This document shows positions 32,739-40,506 of a stretch of 64,000 bases of DNA, in pieces (the first letter of the stretch is position 1; every line of letters begins with the position of its first letter). The position numbers and the translations under genes were made by a program. Below the pieces are notes generated by a model. The model saw only the letters and a program-made list of their open reading frames with translations. It was not told where the DNA came from and ran no database searches. Source of the stretch: a virus; the IMG/VR virus record IMGVR_UViG_3300044691_000429, positions 29,142-93,141 of that record; one strand, given 5' to 3'.

Positions 32739-33614
32739 ATGACCGACATACGACCCCAAGACCTGCCCGAGCTGCGGGCCGGCCTTGTCGAGTCGCGCCA
32801 AACTGGAAGCCCGTCCCGACTGCCTGTCTACCAAGCATGCGGACTCACTGAGAACGATGTTGACCAAGCAAGAGCCGAAGCTCTTTCTGTCGCAGATCTG
32901 TTCTATGTCGCGCCAGCCATGGGCGAGCTGGCGTCCATAGCAAGGCTGACCCTCCCTCCCACTCCTCTCGCCTCGCAGGACATGCCCAGCACGTGCGGGC
33001 TTCTGTTCTTCGACCAACCGCCGGAGACGCTGACGTTCGGCGGCGTAGATGGAGCAACGGTCATCGCTGGGGCGTTGTGGAACGTTGTCGTCGGAGCGAA
33101 GGGGCAGAGCTACGCTCTCCTCTTTGGAATCGTGGATCTACACGCTTCCACGCGTCGCAGGGGAGGCGAGCCTCGCCCCGGACTGGCGCGGTTTGCCTAT
33201 CGGCGGACAGCGATCCCGGTCGCGATGGGCAACGAGGAACCGCCCCTCCCTTATGCAAATAGCCATACGTCGGGGGTCGTAGAAATCGTGCGAACTGCAT
33301 GGTTGCTGATGCAGCAGCCGCTTGCCGCCCTCTCGGTGACCGAGCCCGATCGCGCAGCAAAGAAGCGCCTGCGCCGTGCTGGCCAGGAGCCGAAGTCGGT
33401 TCGCGTGATCGAACTGCGCCGCCCGAAGTCCTCTGGCGAGCAGGGCGACGGCGAGTCGAACTACCACCACCAGTGGATCGTGCGCGGGCACTGGCGGAAT
33501 CATTGGCACCCGAAGCGCGAAGTTCACCGCCCCGTCTGGATCGCACCGCACGTCAAGGGCCCGGAAGGGGCGCCGATGATCGGCGGCGAGAAGGTCTACG
33601 CCTGGAAGCGGTGA
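32739..33614 (+). CDS. Conserved mobile-element protein, unknown function
   Basis: 291 residues from ATG 32739 (GAGAGG eight bases upstream; GTG 32730 possible). The last ~60 residues are basic and rich in His/Trp: HHQWIVRGHWRNHWHPKREVHRPVWIAPHVKGP, a signature I associate with proteins common on Streptomyces mobile elements. The central part is mixed alpha/beta (GVVEIVRTAWLLMQQPLAALSVTEPDRAAKKRLRR). No catalytic motif identified. Confidence 0.6.
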   Translation: MTDIRPQDLPELRAGLVESRQTGSPSRLPVYQACGLTENDVDQARAEALSVADLFYVAPAMGELASIARLTLPPTPLASQDMPSTCGLLFFDQPPETLTFGGVDGATVIAGALWNVVVGAKGQSYALLFGIVDLHASTRRRGGEPRPGLARFAYRRTAIPVAMGNEEPPLPYANSHTSGVVEIVRTAWLLMQQPLAALSVTEPDRAAKKRLRRAGQEPKSVRVIELRRPKSSGEQGDGESNYHHQWIVRGHWRNHWHPKREVHRPVWIAPHVKGPEGAPMIGGEKVYAWKR

Positions 33615-33712
33615 GCGCGAGGGGCTGGCCGACGGCTGACCCACCCTGTCCGGTTCCCCCCTCGCCGCGCCCGCCCCGGTGCGGCAGGCTGTCCCCGACC
33701 GAGGGGGTTGGA

Positions 33713-34042
33713 GTGTTCTGTCCGAGCAAGGACTGCGGGTCAACGAACGTGGAGCTGCTGTCGCACTACTGGTCGGGCTTGTCGCCCGATTCGCCGTCGT
33801 CGCGGCGGTACGCCCCGCCGGCCGAGCCCGAGACCCGCAACCGCCTGCTCCTCGCGGCCCTGGCGGTCGCCGGCCTGGTGCTGGCGGTGACGGGCCAGGT
33901 CGCGGTGGGCCTGGTGGCGCTGGCCGTGGGTGCGGTCGGCGCCGTCGTGGCGCACGGGCGGATCGAGGCGGTCGAGGCGGCGCGGGCTGTGTGGGAGCGG
34001 CGGAGGATATGCCTGGCGTGCACGCATCTTTGGGAGGCGTAG
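33713..34042 (+). CDS. Two-span membrane protein with Cys motifs at both ends
   Basis: 109 residues from GTG 33713 (GAGGGGG upstream). It opens VFCPSKDCGSTNVELLSHYWSG, has two adjacent hydrophobic helices (LLLAALAVAGLVLAVTG and VAVGLVALAVGAVGAVVAHG) and ends RRRICLACTHLWEA. The N- and C-terminal Cys pairs could form one cytoplasmic zinc ribbon. Such proteins could act as lysogenic-surface or superinfection factors; inference only. Confidence 0.6.
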   Translation: MFCPSKDCGSTNVELLSHYWSGLSPDSPSSRRYAPPAEPETRNRLLLAALAVAGLVLAVTGQVAVGLVALAVGAVGAVVAHGRIEAVEAARAVWERRRICLACTHLWEA

Positions 34043-34069
34043 GCGCCGACCCCGACCCGCCCTCGGCGC
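34043..34069 (+). terminator. Hairpin after the membrane protein gene
   Basis: GCGCCGA (34043-34049) and TCGGCGC (34063-34069) begin immediately after the stop. An additional inverted repeat GTGACACCGGTCAC at 34100-34113 may be an operator for the next gene cluster. Confidence 0.5.
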
Positions 34070-34191
34070 TTCGGCCCGGGGGGCTTCGTCAAGCCCGCCG
34101 TGACACCGGTCACGCCATCTGACCTGCGGTGATGCGGCGTCAACTCGGGTGCGGGGATGGCGGTTGGGGGGCGGATGCGAGACAATCAGGT

Positions 34192-34518
34192 ATGACAAAC
34201 CAGGAGGAAGCGACCGACAAGCCCGCGCTGCCGAGCCGCATGTTCGACCCGTTCCCGCGCATCGCCGTCGACACCGGCGACGGCAGCCCGTTCCGTCATC
34301 TCCTCGGGCTGGCCATCAGTGCCGCTCACGGCTGGACGTTCGGCCCCGACGGTCCGTACAAGTCGCCGGGGCAGACCGGGGCGGAGGTCACCCGGATGGA
34401 GGTCTCCGAGGCGCTGCTGCACCTGCTGGAGCTGGGGTTCATCGACATCGACACGGAGCGGATGAAGTCTGCCCCCGGGTGGCCCATGAAGCGCGAGACC
34501 GGGGAGGAGGCATCATGA
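34192..34518 (+). CDS. Small protein heading the accessory cluster, unknown function
   Basis: 108 residues from ATG 34192. Contains FDPFPRIAVDTGDGSPFRHLLGLAISAAHGWTFGPDGPYKSPGQTGAEVTRMEVSEALLHLLELGFIDID, the last part resembling a wing of a helix-turn-helix. The first gene of six tightly coupled plus-strand genes. Confidence 0.55.
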   Translation: MTNQEEATDKPALPSRMFDPFPRIAVDTGDGSPFRHLLGLAISAAHGWTFGPDGPYKSPGQTGAEVTRMEVSEALLHLLELGFIDIDTERMKSAPGWPMKRETGEEAS

Positions 34519-34898
34519 CCGCAAACCACACCACCGCCGGCGCGATCGGCGTCGGGATGCCCGGGATGCTGCACCTGGAAGCGTTCGGCCGGGAGATCCG
34601 CGATGCGTTCGGACACTTCCCGTATCTCGTGGGCAGCGCCGCCGTCAGCAAGGAGTGGCGGGACGTGGACGTGCGGCTGATGCTGCCCGACGACACCTTC
34701 GATGACATGTTCCCCAAACACCGCAAGCCGGACCGACAGGACGGCAAGTGGGGGCTGCTGTGCGCCGCCCTGTCCGAACTCGCCCGCGTCCGCACCGGGC
34801 TCCCGGTGGACTTCCAGATCCAGCGCACCAGCTGGGCGAACGATCGCTACGACGGGCCCCGCCACGCCCTCGGGCTTCACGACAGGAACGGCCAGTGA
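34515..34898 (+). CDS. Minimal nucleotidyltransferase-fold protein
   Basis: 127 residues from ATG 34515. FPYLVGSAAVSKEWRDVDVRLMLPDDTF shows the nucleotidyltransferase pattern GS-x(8)-R-DVD, and VDFQIQR about 90 residues later supplies a third acidic residue. The family includes MNT-type antitoxins, aminoglycoside and RNA nucleotidyltransferases. No HEPN partner is visible beside it. It might modify a host or competing-phage target; substrate unknown. Confidence 0.55.
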   Translation: MTANHTTAGAIGVGMPGMLHLEAFGREIRDAFGHFPYLVGSAAVSKEWRDVDVRLMLPDDTFDDMFPKHRKPDRQDGKWGLLCAALSELARVRTGLPVDFQIQRTSWANDRYDGPRHALGLHDRNGQ

Positions 34899-35293
34899 CC
34901 GCCCCCGAGTCCCCCGCCGCCCTGCTGCTGCGCGCAGCCGCCCACCTGGACGAGCTGGCAGCCAACGCCACGAAGGGCCCCTGGGCCGACCACGACCCGA
35001 ACTCTCGGTGGGGCGCCAACTACGACCATCTCCTCGTCGGCGGCGGCAAAATCATCGGCACCCTGAACACCGAGCACAACGGGCCGCTCAACGCCGCGTA
35101 CATCGCCGCCGTGGACCCGCTGGCGGGCAGGGACTTCGCCGCGATGCTGCGCGCGGCTGCCGAGGACGCGGCTGCGTGCGACCGGCAGAACGCCCGCCAC
35201 TCGGACATCGACGGGAAGACCCGCGTCATGTACCACCCGATGACCGTGGCCGCGATCAGCGCGGCGCGCAACGTGCTGAAGGAGGCGTCCTGA
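34895..35293 (+). CDS. Small protein with SWAG-like helical start, unknown function
   Basis: 132 residues from GTG 34895 (GTGA overlap). Helix AALLLRAAAHLDELAANATKGPWADHDPNSRWGANYDHLLVGGGKIIGTLNTEHNGPLNAAYIAAVDPLAGRDFAAMLRAAA. This LRAAAxxLxELAxxATxGPW pattern recurs in Streptomyces phages as small proteins of unknown function. Confidence 0.6.
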   Translation: MTAPESPAALLLRAAAHLDELAANATKGPWADHDPNSRWGANYDHLLVGGGKIIGTLNTEHNGPLNAAYIAAVDPLAGRDFAAMLRAAAEDAAACDRQNARHSDIDGKTRVMYHPMTVAAISAARNVLKEAS

Positions 35294-35496
35294 TGCGGAT
35301 CGTCCACCGCAACACCATCCCCGGGTCGGAGCGCGTCCACGTGGAGATCGCCGCCGACGACATGCCCGGCCTGATCGGGGATCTGGCCTGCTCGGAGTCA
35401 CTGGCGGGACGATGGCTGGTGCGGGCGCTGATGGCCGAGCTAGCCGGGCGCAGGGCCGAAGCCGACGGGATACGGAAGCGGGGCGAGGGGGCGTGA
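35293..35496 (+). CDS. Small protein, unknown function
   Basis: 67 residues; ATG overlaps the previous stop. Sequence MRIVHRNTIPGSERVHVEIAADDMPGLIGDL then a helix rich in Ala/Arg. No family recognised. Confidence 0.5.
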   Translation: MRIVHRNTIPGSERVHVEIAADDMPGLIGDLACSESLAGRWLVRALMAELAGRRAEADGIRKRGEGA

Positions 35497-35843
35497 CCGA
35501 CACCGGCAGCCACATGTGCGTGGGCCCGTCGTGCTGGACGTGCGGCGAGCCGTCCGAACTCCGGGAACTGCGCCAGCAGCAGATCATGCCCGCCCTCTAC
35601 GAGCTGCGGAAGGAACGCCCGGGGGCGGACCATCACGCCCTGGCCAAGGCCGCCGCGCAGGCGATCCGCCCGGACATCATCCGCGCCCTCACCGACCGCG
35701 GTCTGCTCATCGAGGCACTGCGATCGCTGGACATGACCCACAAGGCCCTCAACGGCTCCCACGACATCGACGGCCCGGACCACACCTGCGCCGGCTGCGC
35801 CCTCGTCGCCCAGATCCGCGACCACCTCACGAGGCCGCGGTGA
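35493..35843 (+). CDS. Cys-rich helical protein
   Basis: 116 residues from GTG 35493. MCVGPSCWTCGEPSEL near the start and HTCAGCALVAQ near the end give five cysteines in zinc-ribbon-like spacing around a helical middle (LRELRQQQIMPALYELRKERPG). Possibly a small zinc protein. Confidence 0.55.
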   Translation: MTDTGSHMCVGPSCWTCGEPSELRELRQQQIMPALYELRKERPGADHHALAKAAAQAIRPDIIRALTDRGLLIEALRSLDMTHKALNGSHDIDGPDHTCAGCALVAQIRDHLTRPR

Positions 35844-36040
35844 CGACCGCCCCGGACGACGCCGTGGTGGTCGAGCTGACCGTCGAGGAGTTCCACGCGG
35901 CGGCCCGGCGGACCCTGGCCGGCCTCGGGCTGACCTACGCGGAGCTGGCCGAGCAGGCACGCGGGCAGCGGCTCGACAGCGCGCAGGCCTGCATGGTCTG
36001 GTCGTGCATCGGCGACACGCTGCCGGAGGATTTCGCCTGA
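35840..36040 (+). CDS. Small acidic helical protein
   Basis: 66 residues from GTG 35840. VVVELTVEEFHAAARRTLAGLGLTYAELAEQARGQRL, last of the plus-strand cluster. Its TGA abuts the stop of the converging minus-strand gene at 36041, leaving no terminator space. Confidence 0.5.
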   Translation: MTTAPDDAVVVELTVEEFHAAARRTLAGLGLTYAELAEQARGQRLDSAQACMVWSCIGDTLPEDFA

Positions 36041-36259
36041 TCAGCCGTCGAACAGCCCGTCCTGCGCCGCCGGGAACCGGTTGGGCCTGGGCGCGGACCG
36101 TATCCCGAGCTTCAACGCGCAGTCCTCGCCCCATCCGAGCAGCCTCGCGGCAGGGTCGCTCAACGGCCGATGGCACTCGCGGCACTCCACGACGGCGCGG
36201 CCCGCTGCCAAGTCGGCGTCCGTGGCCGAGCCGGGCAGCGGGGTCGCGTTCTCGGTCAC
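36041..36259 (-). CDS. DUF6011-like zinc protein
   Basis: 72 residues from GTG 36259. VECRECHRPLSDPAARLLGWGEDCALKLG matches the CxxC-x-RxL...GxGxxC arrangement of DUF6011, common in actinophages. Probable zinc binding. Last gene of the long early operon. Confidence 0.65.
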   Translation of the reverse strand: MTENATPLPGSATDADLAAGRAVVECRECHRPLSDPAARLLGWGEDCALKLGIRSAPRPNRFPAAQDGLFDG

Positions 36260-36474
36260 CCCTCCGCCGCCGCCGCCTTGTGGCACCGACACTCACAACG
36301 GGCGTCGCAGAATTTGCACTTAGCCGGCGCCTTCGCCCCGACCCGCCCGGTCTTGCCCTGGCAGTAGGCGTGCTCGCCGTGGAGGCAGCCAGTGGACAGG
36401 TAGTGGTGGGTGCCGCACCGGTGGGCGAGGCGGGTGAGGAAGACGGCGAGCCGCCCGAGGATGCGGGTGGTCAC
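36256..36474 (-). CDS. Cysteine-rich small protein
   Basis: 72 residues from GTG 36474. Nine cysteines, in RCGTHHYLSTGCLHGEHAYCQ and AKCKFCDARCECRCHK, in two clusters suitable for two zinc sites. Coupled to both neighbours by 4-nt overlaps. Confidence 0.6.
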   Translation of the reverse strand: MTTRILGRLAVFLTRLAHRCGTHHYLSTGCLHGEHAYCQGKTGRVGAKAPAKCKFCDARCECRCHKAAAAEG

Positions 36475-37148
36475 GGGGTGGGCTCCTTGTCGAGGGCGTC
36501 GAGGATGCGTGCGGCGGCGTTGCAGACGTCGGTGCCGATGGCGTGGCACTCGGCCCGGCCGCGGGCGAGCGCGGCCTCGGCCTGCTCTGCGCGCTGCACC
36601 GCAAGGGCGCGTTCGGTTTCGGACCTGTTGGACGTGTCGTGCGCCACGCGGAGAAGATCCTCGGCCCGTTCGGCGCGGGTGCGTTCGTCGGCGAGTTCGC
36701 AGCGGAGGTCGGTGATCTGTCGGGCGAGCTTGAACCCTTCGGTATAGGCGCGCTCAAGGCGCTCGCGGAGACGGGCGGTGCGCGGGGTGGCCCCGTGTTC
36801 GGCCAGCACGCCGCCGAGGTGCGCGTACAGCTCCCGCGCCTTGGCGAGCGGGATCTCGACGGGCACCGGTTCGTCGTGGCCGGGCGCGTGGACGTCGATG
36901 TCCACGGTCGCGGTCGGGCCGATGCCGTGCGAGGCGACGGACTCCGCCCAGGTGAAGGCGGGCGTGCCAACGGAACCGCCGGTTTCGTTTGGGGCGTCCG
37001 GCGCGGGGTTGCCACGGCAGAGGGACGGTCCGGCCATTCCCCGGTGCGCGGGGTGCGGGTCGGGGTTGCCGCAGCGGTAACTGGGCCAGGACGCGACCGG
37101 CGTGGACATGGCTGCGTCGGGCTCGTCGCGGGGCTGGTCGGTGGTCAC
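36471..37148 (-). CDS. Coiled-coil protein with N-terminal Cys/His motif
   Basis: 225 residues from GTG 37148. YRCGNPDPHPAHRGMAGPSLCRGN is a short Cys/His motif; the middle has ATVDIDVHAPGHDEPVPVEIPLAKARELYAHLG. Residues ~130-210 form a long coiled coil (LARQITDLRCELADERTRAERAEDLLRVAHD). Role unknown. Confidence 0.55.
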   Translation of the reverse strand: MTTDQPRDEPDAAMSTPVASWPSYRCGNPDPHPAHRGMAGPSLCRGNPAPDAPNETGGSVGTPAFTWAESVASHGIGPTATVDIDVHAPGHDEPVPVEIPLAKARELYAHLGGVLAEHGATPRTARLRERLERAYTEGFKLARQITDLRCELADERTRAERAEDLLRVAHDTSNRSETERALAVQRAEQAEAALARGRAECHAIGTDVCNAAARILDALDKEPTP

Positions 37149-37354
37149 TGACTCTCCTGGTGGCGTTGCCGGTAGTCGTCGAGGAGGTGCTGTTCGTCGA
37201 GCGCGCCGAGGGCGTAGCGGGCGGTGGCGTCGGGGTACGGGCGGCCCTGGCTGAACGCGGCGGAGCGGCCGACGCTGACGTGCATGGCGACCTTGACGAG
37301 CCGGTCGAACGCGGCAAGCGGGATCGTGATGGTGGGCGGGGGTTCGGTGGTCAC
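37145..37354 (-). CDS. Small helical protein, unknown function
   Basis: 69 residues: MTTEPPPTITIPLAAFDRLVKVAMHVSVGRSAAFSQGRPYPDATARYALGALDEQHLLDDYR. A beta strand followed by helices. Coupled array member. Confidence 0.5.
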   Translation of the reverse strand: MTTEPPPTITIPLAAFDRLVKVAMHVSVGRSAAFSQGRPYPDATARYALGALDEQHLLDDYRQRHQESQ

Positions 37355-37614
37355 TGGTCACTCCCGGAGGTTGCTCGTTCGGTCCATGCCGGTAGCCGCT
37401 CATCGAAGGGGCCCGGCATGGTCTTGCCTTCGCCGAGCAGTTCGTGGCGCATGTAGTAGGCGGTTCCGCGCCAGCGCTCCCGGACTTCGGGGGCAAGGTC
37501 CCGGTTGTTGCCAGCGTCTTCGGCTTTGGCGATGGCGTAGAGGATGCGTTCGCGGGCCCACGCGATGGCCTGGGGGTCGGCGTCGTAGGGGCTGGGTCCA
37601 GGCGGAACGGTCAC
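37351..37614 (-). CDS. Small helical protein, unknown function
   Basis: 87 residues from GTG 37614: DPQAIAWARERILYAIAKAEDAGNNRDLAPEVRERWRGTAYYMRHELLG. Two helices; GTGA overlap with the neighbours. Nothing recognised. Confidence 0.5.
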   Translation of the reverse strand: MTVPPGPSPYDADPQAIAWARERILYAIAKAEDAGNNRDLAPEVRERWRGTAYYMRHELLGEGKTMPGPFDERLPAWTERATSGSDQ

Positions 37615-37973
37615 TGGGTCTCCTCGGGCACGGTGGCTTCGTAGTCGTCGCATCCGCACGTCTCGCCGTAGGGGAGCTTGCCGACGCAGCGCCCGCCCTT
37701 GGGGTGGTGCGCCTGCGTGTGCCCGCAGGTGTCGCAGGGCGTCGCGTTGCGGGGTGTCCCGGCCACGGCGGCGTCGGTCCATTCGATGCGCGCCCCGTGC
37801 ATCGGGTGCTGCGGGGGCAGGTCGTTGAGGAGCCCGTCGGTCGAGACGGCGACGGTGAACCAGTCGCGCTCGTCGGGATGGTTGACGGCCACGTGGCCGG
37901 AGGGGAATTCGACGCCGGGCCAGACGCGGCCGTCGGCGAGGTGGAGATGGAAGCGGCGGGACTGGTCAGGCAT
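37611..37973 (-). CDS. Small protein with C-terminal zinc motif
   Basis: 120 residues. A beta-rich N-terminal half (FHLHLADGRVWPGVEFPSGHVAVNHPDERDWFTVAVS) is followed by PCDTCGHTQAHHPKGGRCVGKLPYGETCGCDDYE, where CxxC...C...CGC suggests zinc binding. Confidence 0.6.
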   Translation of the reverse strand: MPDQSRRFHLHLADGRVWPGVEFPSGHVAVNHPDERDWFTVAVSTDGLLNDLPPQHPMHGARIEWTDAAVAGTPRNATPCDTCGHTQAHHPKGGRCVGKLPYGETCGCDDYEATVPEETQ

Positions 37974-38190
37974 GGTCGGCTCCTTCGGGTGCGGCGGGGT
38001 CGGGTCCGGCGCCGTGGACGTCGGCCCGGTACGCGCGGACGGATGCCAGGACGGCGAACGCCGCGACGTGGCAGGGGCGGCAGGGGTGCGCGGTGTCGTG
38101 GGTGCACAGGGCGCGGGCCCCGGCGCACTGGTCCAGGGCGGTCACGTCGAAGGGGATGGTCCGGGCGAGGGCGGCGGCGCGGTCAGGCAC
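37966..38190 (-). CDS. Small Cys/His protein
   Basis: 74 residues from GTG 38190: LDQCAGARALCTHDTAHPCRPCHVAAFAVLASVRAYRADV. Four cysteines and three histidines in 20 residues suggest one zinc site ahead of a helix. Confidence 0.5.
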   Translation of the reverse strand: MPDRAAALARTIPFDVTALDQCAGARALCTHDTAHPCRPCHVAAFAVLASVRAYRADVHGAGPDPAAPEGADHA

Positions 38191-38530
38191 GGGGGGCCGC
38201 CTCGGGCGGGGCTGTCGGGGCGGTGCTGTCGGCCCAGTCGGTGAGCTGGGCGGCGAGATACCGGGCCTGGTCGGGGCCGAGGAGGACGACCGGGTCATTC
38301 CCGCAGTCGTCCAGGGCGAGGCGCAGCCACGGCCACGGGGCGCCGTCGTCCGGGCCGTGATCCCGGCCGTCGCGGGTGATGTGCGACGGGATCAGCGCGA
38401 GGCCGACCGTGCCGCCGCGCGGGCCGCTCTCACCGGGCAGGACGTGCGAGCCGAGGTAGCGCCACGGCTGGCCGATGGTCCCCGGGTCGCCGTCGCCGCC
38501 GATGCCCTCGATGGTCGCGTAGATGCTCAA
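38183..38530 (-). CDS. Small beta-rich protein, unknown function
   Basis: 115 residues from TTG 38530, chosen because GAGGAGC precedes it and the sequence reads LSIYATIEGIGGDGDPG. Other features: WRYLGSHVLPGE, WPWLRLALDDCGNDPVVLLGPDQARYLAAQLTDW, a pattern I have seen in Streptomyces phage small proteins. Role unknown. Confidence 0.6.
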   Translation of the reverse strand: MSIYATIEGIGGDGDPGTIGQPWRYLGSHVLPGESGPRGGTVGLALIPSHITRDGRDHGPDDGAPWPWLRLALDDCGNDPVVLLGPDQARYLAAQLTDWADSTAPTAPPEAAPRA

Positions 38531-38551
38531 GTCGTGCTCCTCGGGTAGGGG

Positions 38552-38581
38552 TCCCGGCCCGGCTGGGCGGCCGGGCCGGGA
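38552..38581 (-). terminator. Perfect 12-bp GC hairpin
   Basis: TCCCGGCCCGGC (38552-38563) and GCCGGGCCGGGA (38570-38581) with a 6-nt loop, between two minus-strand genes. Confidence 0.6.
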
Positions 38582-38597
38582 AGGGGTTGGTGACGGG

Positions 38598-38870
38598 TCA
38601 GGGGGTGGGGGTGATCGCGTACCCGATAGCAGCGGCGATTTCGGCGTTGTGATCGGCAAGGTCGCGGGCATCGGCGGCGCACGGCGGACAGAGCGTCGGG
38701 CGAAGCGACCACCCGTTGGCCTCGGCCCACTCACGGGCGGCGCGCTCGCTGTCGAAGTAGCGGCGGTACCCGTCCGTGTCGAGCGTGGATTCGATGCCCT
38801 CATCGTTGGGGCACTCGGTGTTGTCGCAGGTGAGCACATACACGGGCTGGTCGTACTGGGTGACGGGCAT
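38598..38870 (-). CDS. Zinc-ribbon small protein
   Basis: 90 residues. VLTCDNTECPNDEG near the start and LRPTLCPPCAADA near the end give two CxxC-like knuckles about 45 residues apart, with a helix between (SERAAREWAEANGW). The layout resembles small zinc-binding actinophage proteins. Confidence 0.6.
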   Translation of the reverse strand: MPVTQYDQPVYVLTCDNTECPNDEGIESTLDTDGYRRYFDSERAAREWAEANGWSLRPTLCPPCAADARDLADHNAEIAAAIGYAITPTP

Positions 38871-38910
38871 CAGAGGCTCCTTCGTGGTCCGGTGGTGGGG
38901 TCGTGCATGG

Positions 38911-39294
38911 TCACGTGCACCACCCGATGTGGCGGAACGTGACGCCATGCTCGGTCTCCAGCTCCCGCCGGGAGATCGCCGTGCCCTCGTCCCAGAAGAG
39001 GCGGACCAGTTCGTCGCCGGGCGGCACCGTGCGGTAGTCGGTGTACAGGAAGCCCTCGTCGTCGACGTACACCCGGTCGTGCCTGTCGGTGGGCGGATTG
39101 TCGGCGGGGATGAGCCCGGCGCGGATCGCGGCGTGCAGGTAGTTGAGGGCGTCGAGGCGGGACATCTCCTGCTCGTGGGCGGTGAGTTCGTCCCAGGTGG
39201 GGTTGAACATTCCTTCGTGGGAGATCTGCTGGCGGGCCTTGGCGAGAGCGAGGGCACGGGGATCGTCAAGGTCGGGGCGGTCGGTGGTGATCAT
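38911..39294 (-). CDS. Conserved phage protein, unknown function
   Basis: 127 residues. DPRALALAKARQQISHEGMFNPTWDELTAHEQEMSRLDALNYLHAAIRAGLIP, then strands (DRVYVDDEGFLYTDYRTVPPGDELVRLF) and a C-terminal ISRRELETEHGVTFRHIGWC. Mixed alpha/beta; no recognised domain. Confidence 0.55.
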   Translation of the reverse strand: MITTDRPDLDDPRALALAKARQQISHEGMFNPTWDELTAHEQEMSRLDALNYLHAAIRAGLIPADNPPTDRHDRVYVDDEGFLYTDYRTVPPGDELVRLFWDEGTAISRRELETEHGVTFRHIGWCT

Positions 39295-39313
39295 CGGTTC
39301 TCCTTGGTGGCGG

Positions 39314-39514
39314 TCAGGCGGGCGAGGGGGCGGCGGGCTTCTGTCCGGCGCCGGGGCAGCGCGGCAACCCGTAACCGGTCCACGTGCCGGGCTGGCGGGG
39401 CTTGAGGTGGTGGCGGACCAGGCCCTTCTTCGTCAGGTCGAACGGGCGCCCGCACGAGGCGCAGATGCCGCGTCCGTAGGGCGAGAAGTCGGCGATCTCA
39501 GCGGGAGTGGTCAC
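39314..39514 (-). CDS. Zinc-finger-like small protein
   Basis: 66 residues from GTG 39514: GRGICASCGRPFDLTKKGLVRHHLKPRQPGTWTGYGLPRCPG. CxxC, HH and a later Cys form a plausible C2H2/C3H site. Common type in actinophages. Confidence 0.6.
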   Translation of the reverse strand: MTTPAEIADFSPYGRGICASCGRPFDLTKKGLVRHHLKPRQPGTWTGYGLPRCPGAGQKPAAPSPA

Positions 39515-39590
39515 GGTGCTTCCTTCCGGGTCGTCCCCGCCGGCCGGGCGGCACGGCGGGGGTGGGTGGTGTGGTGGGATCGGCGGCCGG

Positions 39591-39617
39591 GGCCGGCCCG
39601 TTAGCGGCGGGCCGGCC
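39591..39617 (-). terminator. Perfect 10-bp hairpin
   Basis: GGCCGGCCCG (39591-39600) and CGGGCCGGCC (39608-39617), 7-nt loop, just downstream of the stop of the 39630 gene on the minus strand. Confidence 0.55.
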
Positions 39618-39629
39618 TTCCGTGCGGGG

Positions 39630-39962
39630 TCACGGGATGACGTCGGGGGCGGTGGTCGGATCGAAGTCGTCGTCCTCGTAAGGGAGCGGCGTCCACCCGC
39701 CCGGGTCGCAGCCGCAGGGCCGGCGCTCTTCGCACTCGGCGCACCAGTCGGGGCTGGTCTTGCCGCGGTGGACCTTCTCGTCCCAGCACTTGGGGCAGAT
39801 GTCGCGGCCGTCCGCGGTGCGGTGCCAGCCCTGGAACTTCCAGAACCGGCGGATCTTGGTGGCGGTGTTGTGCCGCGGGATGGCGGCGCCGGCGGACGAC
39901 GGGCATTTCGTACCGTCGCCTCCGGGTTGGCCATCGCACTGGATGACGGTCTGGGCGCTCAC
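39630..39962 (-). CDS. Double zinc-ribbon protein
   Basis: 110 residues. VIQCDGQPGGDGTKCPSSAG, then DICPKCWDEKV, then DWCAECEERRPCGCDPGG. The Cys pairs could hold two metal sites. The centre is basic (ATKIRRFWKFQGWHRT). Probable zinc-dependent nucleic-acid or protein binder. Confidence 0.6.
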   Translation of the reverse strand: MSAQTVIQCDGQPGGDGTKCPSSAGAAIPRHNTATKIRRFWKFQGWHRTADGRDICPKCWDEKVHRGKTSPDWCAECEERRPCGCDPGGWTPLPYEDDDFDPTTAPDVIP

Positions 39963-40029
39963 GGTCGACCCCCGTTCGCCCGGTCTGCACCCCGATCGGT
40001 CTGCGCCCCCACGGGGCGCCGGGGCGCGG

Positions 40030-40506
40030 TCACGACGCGGCCTCCCAGAGCGTGCGCGGGATCTCTTCGGTGCCCCGGAGCGTGCGCGGCCGGGACGGCC
40101 GGTCCCAGCCGGGCGCGGCCGGGCGTTCGGCGATGACCCGCCACCCGGAGGCGCGCAGCGAAGCCCCGGTCTCCCCGGCCTGCGTGTACGTGATCAGCCG
40201 CGTGTAGCCCAGCGCCCGTGCCGCACGCCAGCACGCCCCGTACAAGAGGCTGTTGGCGTTGCGGGTGCCGTCGGTCGCGGTGCGGGTGACCTCCAGCGTC
40301 TGCCCGTTGTCCAGCAGCCGGGCCACCGGGCGGCCGACGATGGCGACACCGCGCAGTACCCCGTCGTCGGTGGCGGCGCCGATCGCGAAGATCTGGCCGA
40401 CGGGGGGCGCGTGGTGCCGATGCCACATGGCGACGTAGGCGCGGGCCTCACGGGACCGCACCGGGACCAGGTGCAGCGGCACGGTGGTGGCAGTGCTGCC
40501 GCTCAC
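40030..40506 (-). CDS. XF1762-family acetyltransferase-like protein
   Basis: 158 residues from GTG 40506 (AAGGGGAG five bases upstream). HLVPVRSREARAYVAMWHRHHAPPVGQIFAIGAATDDGVLRGVAIVGRPVAR and NSLLYGACWRAARALGYTRLITYTQAGETGASLRASGWRVI are diagnostic of the XF1762 family, related to GNAT acyltransferases and widely spread on phages and plasmids. Substrate unknown. An in-frame upstream GTG at 40854 is coupled to the previous gene and would add a 116-residue Pro/Ala tail. Confidence 0.75.
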   Translation of the reverse strand: MSGSTATTVPLHLVPVRSREARAYVAMWHRHHAPPVGQIFAIGAATDDGVLRGVAIVGRPVARLLDNGQTLEVTRTATDGTRNANSLLYGACWRAARALGYTRLITYTQAGETGASLRASGWRVIAERPAAPGWDRPSRPRTLRGTEEIPRTLWEAAS

